NCBI RefSeq assembly: GCF_963676475.1
Contig: NZ_OY781106.1
Coordinates: 248,001 to 312,000, forward strand
Reading direction: 5' to 3'
Source of the DNA: an uncultured Celeribacter sp.
Lineage (GTDB): Bacteria > Pseudomonadota > Alphaproteobacteria > Rhodobacterales > Rhodobacteraceae
Length of the DNA: 64,000 bases
Positions within the stretch are counted from its first letter, which is position 1. Every line of letters starts with the position of its first letter. Under the pieces are notes generated by a model. It was given only the letters and a program-made list of their open reading frames with translations, made no database searches and was not told the DNA's origin. Shown here one piece after another: positions 63,898-64,000 of this stretch. The position numbers were made by a program, and so were the translations under genes.

Positions 63898-64000
63898 ATG
63901 AATCTCACACGACGTGACGCTCTGGCTCTGGGCCTCGGTGCGACCGCGGCGGCGCTTTTGCCGCTGAGTGCGACCGCCGCCGCCGAAGATGCCATCGCCG
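63898..64000 (+). CDS. soxY: Thiosulfate oxidation carrier protein SoxY, N-terminal part (runs off window)
   Basis: The first 34 codons are visible: a twin-arginine signal (NLTRRDALALGLG) with an AAA-type cleavage region near residue 27. It follows soxX by 41 bp with RBS AGGAG. SoxY's C-terminal GGCGG cysteine that carries the sulfur substrate lies beyond the window. Identity rests on position after soxX and the Tat signal. Confidence 0.85.
   Translation, partial: MNLTRRDALALGLGATAAALLPLSATAAAEDAIA

Overview
The window is a gene-dense, GC-rich chromosomal segment of an alphaproteobacterium, almost certainly a Rhodobacterales (Roseobacter-group) member. Pointers are the sox gene order with an ArsR-type SoxR and a YeeE-type SoxT, a Paracoccus-type cytochrome c550, a VPLPA-CTERM protein, Hint-domain and GapR (DUF2312) proteins, an LprI-like gene inside the urease operon, and a SelD fused to an FAD oxidoreductase. 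Genus cannot be fixed from the sequence alone. No prophage, IS element, CRISPR array or plasmid backbone was recognised; one tRNA-Leu(GAG) is present.

Layout. 1-7.1 kb: end of the complex I operon (nuoL partial, nuoM, nuoN) running without gaps into birA, coaX and an RNase J gene, closed by a terminator. 7.2-7.8 kb: a VPLPA-CTERM surface/exported protein gene broken by two single-base frameshifts. 7.9-18.5 kb: mixed single genes (DEAD-box helicase, OsmC, ExoD, RF3, Hint protein, SDR plus ArsM-like methyltransferase plus ABC ATPase, WYL regulator with its small partner gene and a perfect operator-like palindrome). 18.7-23.9 kb: tatABC-DUF815 ATPase facing nlpD-pcm-surE. 24.0-36.3 kb: a long leftward block of housekeeping genes (pyrC, pyrE, dnaB, alr-mlaE-mlaF-pqiA, radA, cvpA, purF and two small genes).

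36.5-44.2 kb: the urease cluster ureD-A-B-(LprI-like)-C ... E-F-G. It is split by a 2.1 kb insert carrying a DUF1127 gene and two antisense-oriented paralogous coiled-coil genes, and by a 113 bp MITE-like palindromic element between ureF and ureG. 44.3-50.2 kb: a hydrolase-fold orphan, the 5-oxoprolinase set pxpB-C-A, gapR, tRNA-Leu, lipB. 50.3-59.2 kb: a secreted alpha/beta hydrolase divergent from a membrane-bound AraC-type regulator, cytochrome c550, an MFS transporter, and mnmH tail-to-tail with the selD fusion (selenium-modified tRNA pathway), then glycerate kinase.

59.2-64.0 kb: the start of a thiosulfate-oxidation (sox) locus. A leftward unit soxS-hbpS-like-soxR-soxT diverges from soxV-soxW, followed by soxX and the first codons of soxY. 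A perfect ATTC-N8-GAAT palindrome of the type bound by persulfide-responsive ArsR repressors lies before soxX, and SoxR keeps a cysteine pair 66 residues apart.

Most unusual signals: a short sense-oriented GAGTATTT motif at the 3' ends of five unrelated genes; the split urease operon with its paralog pair and palindromic element; and several proteins that keep a fold but have lost the catalytic residues (SDRs, LytM domain, Hint domain, hydrolase).
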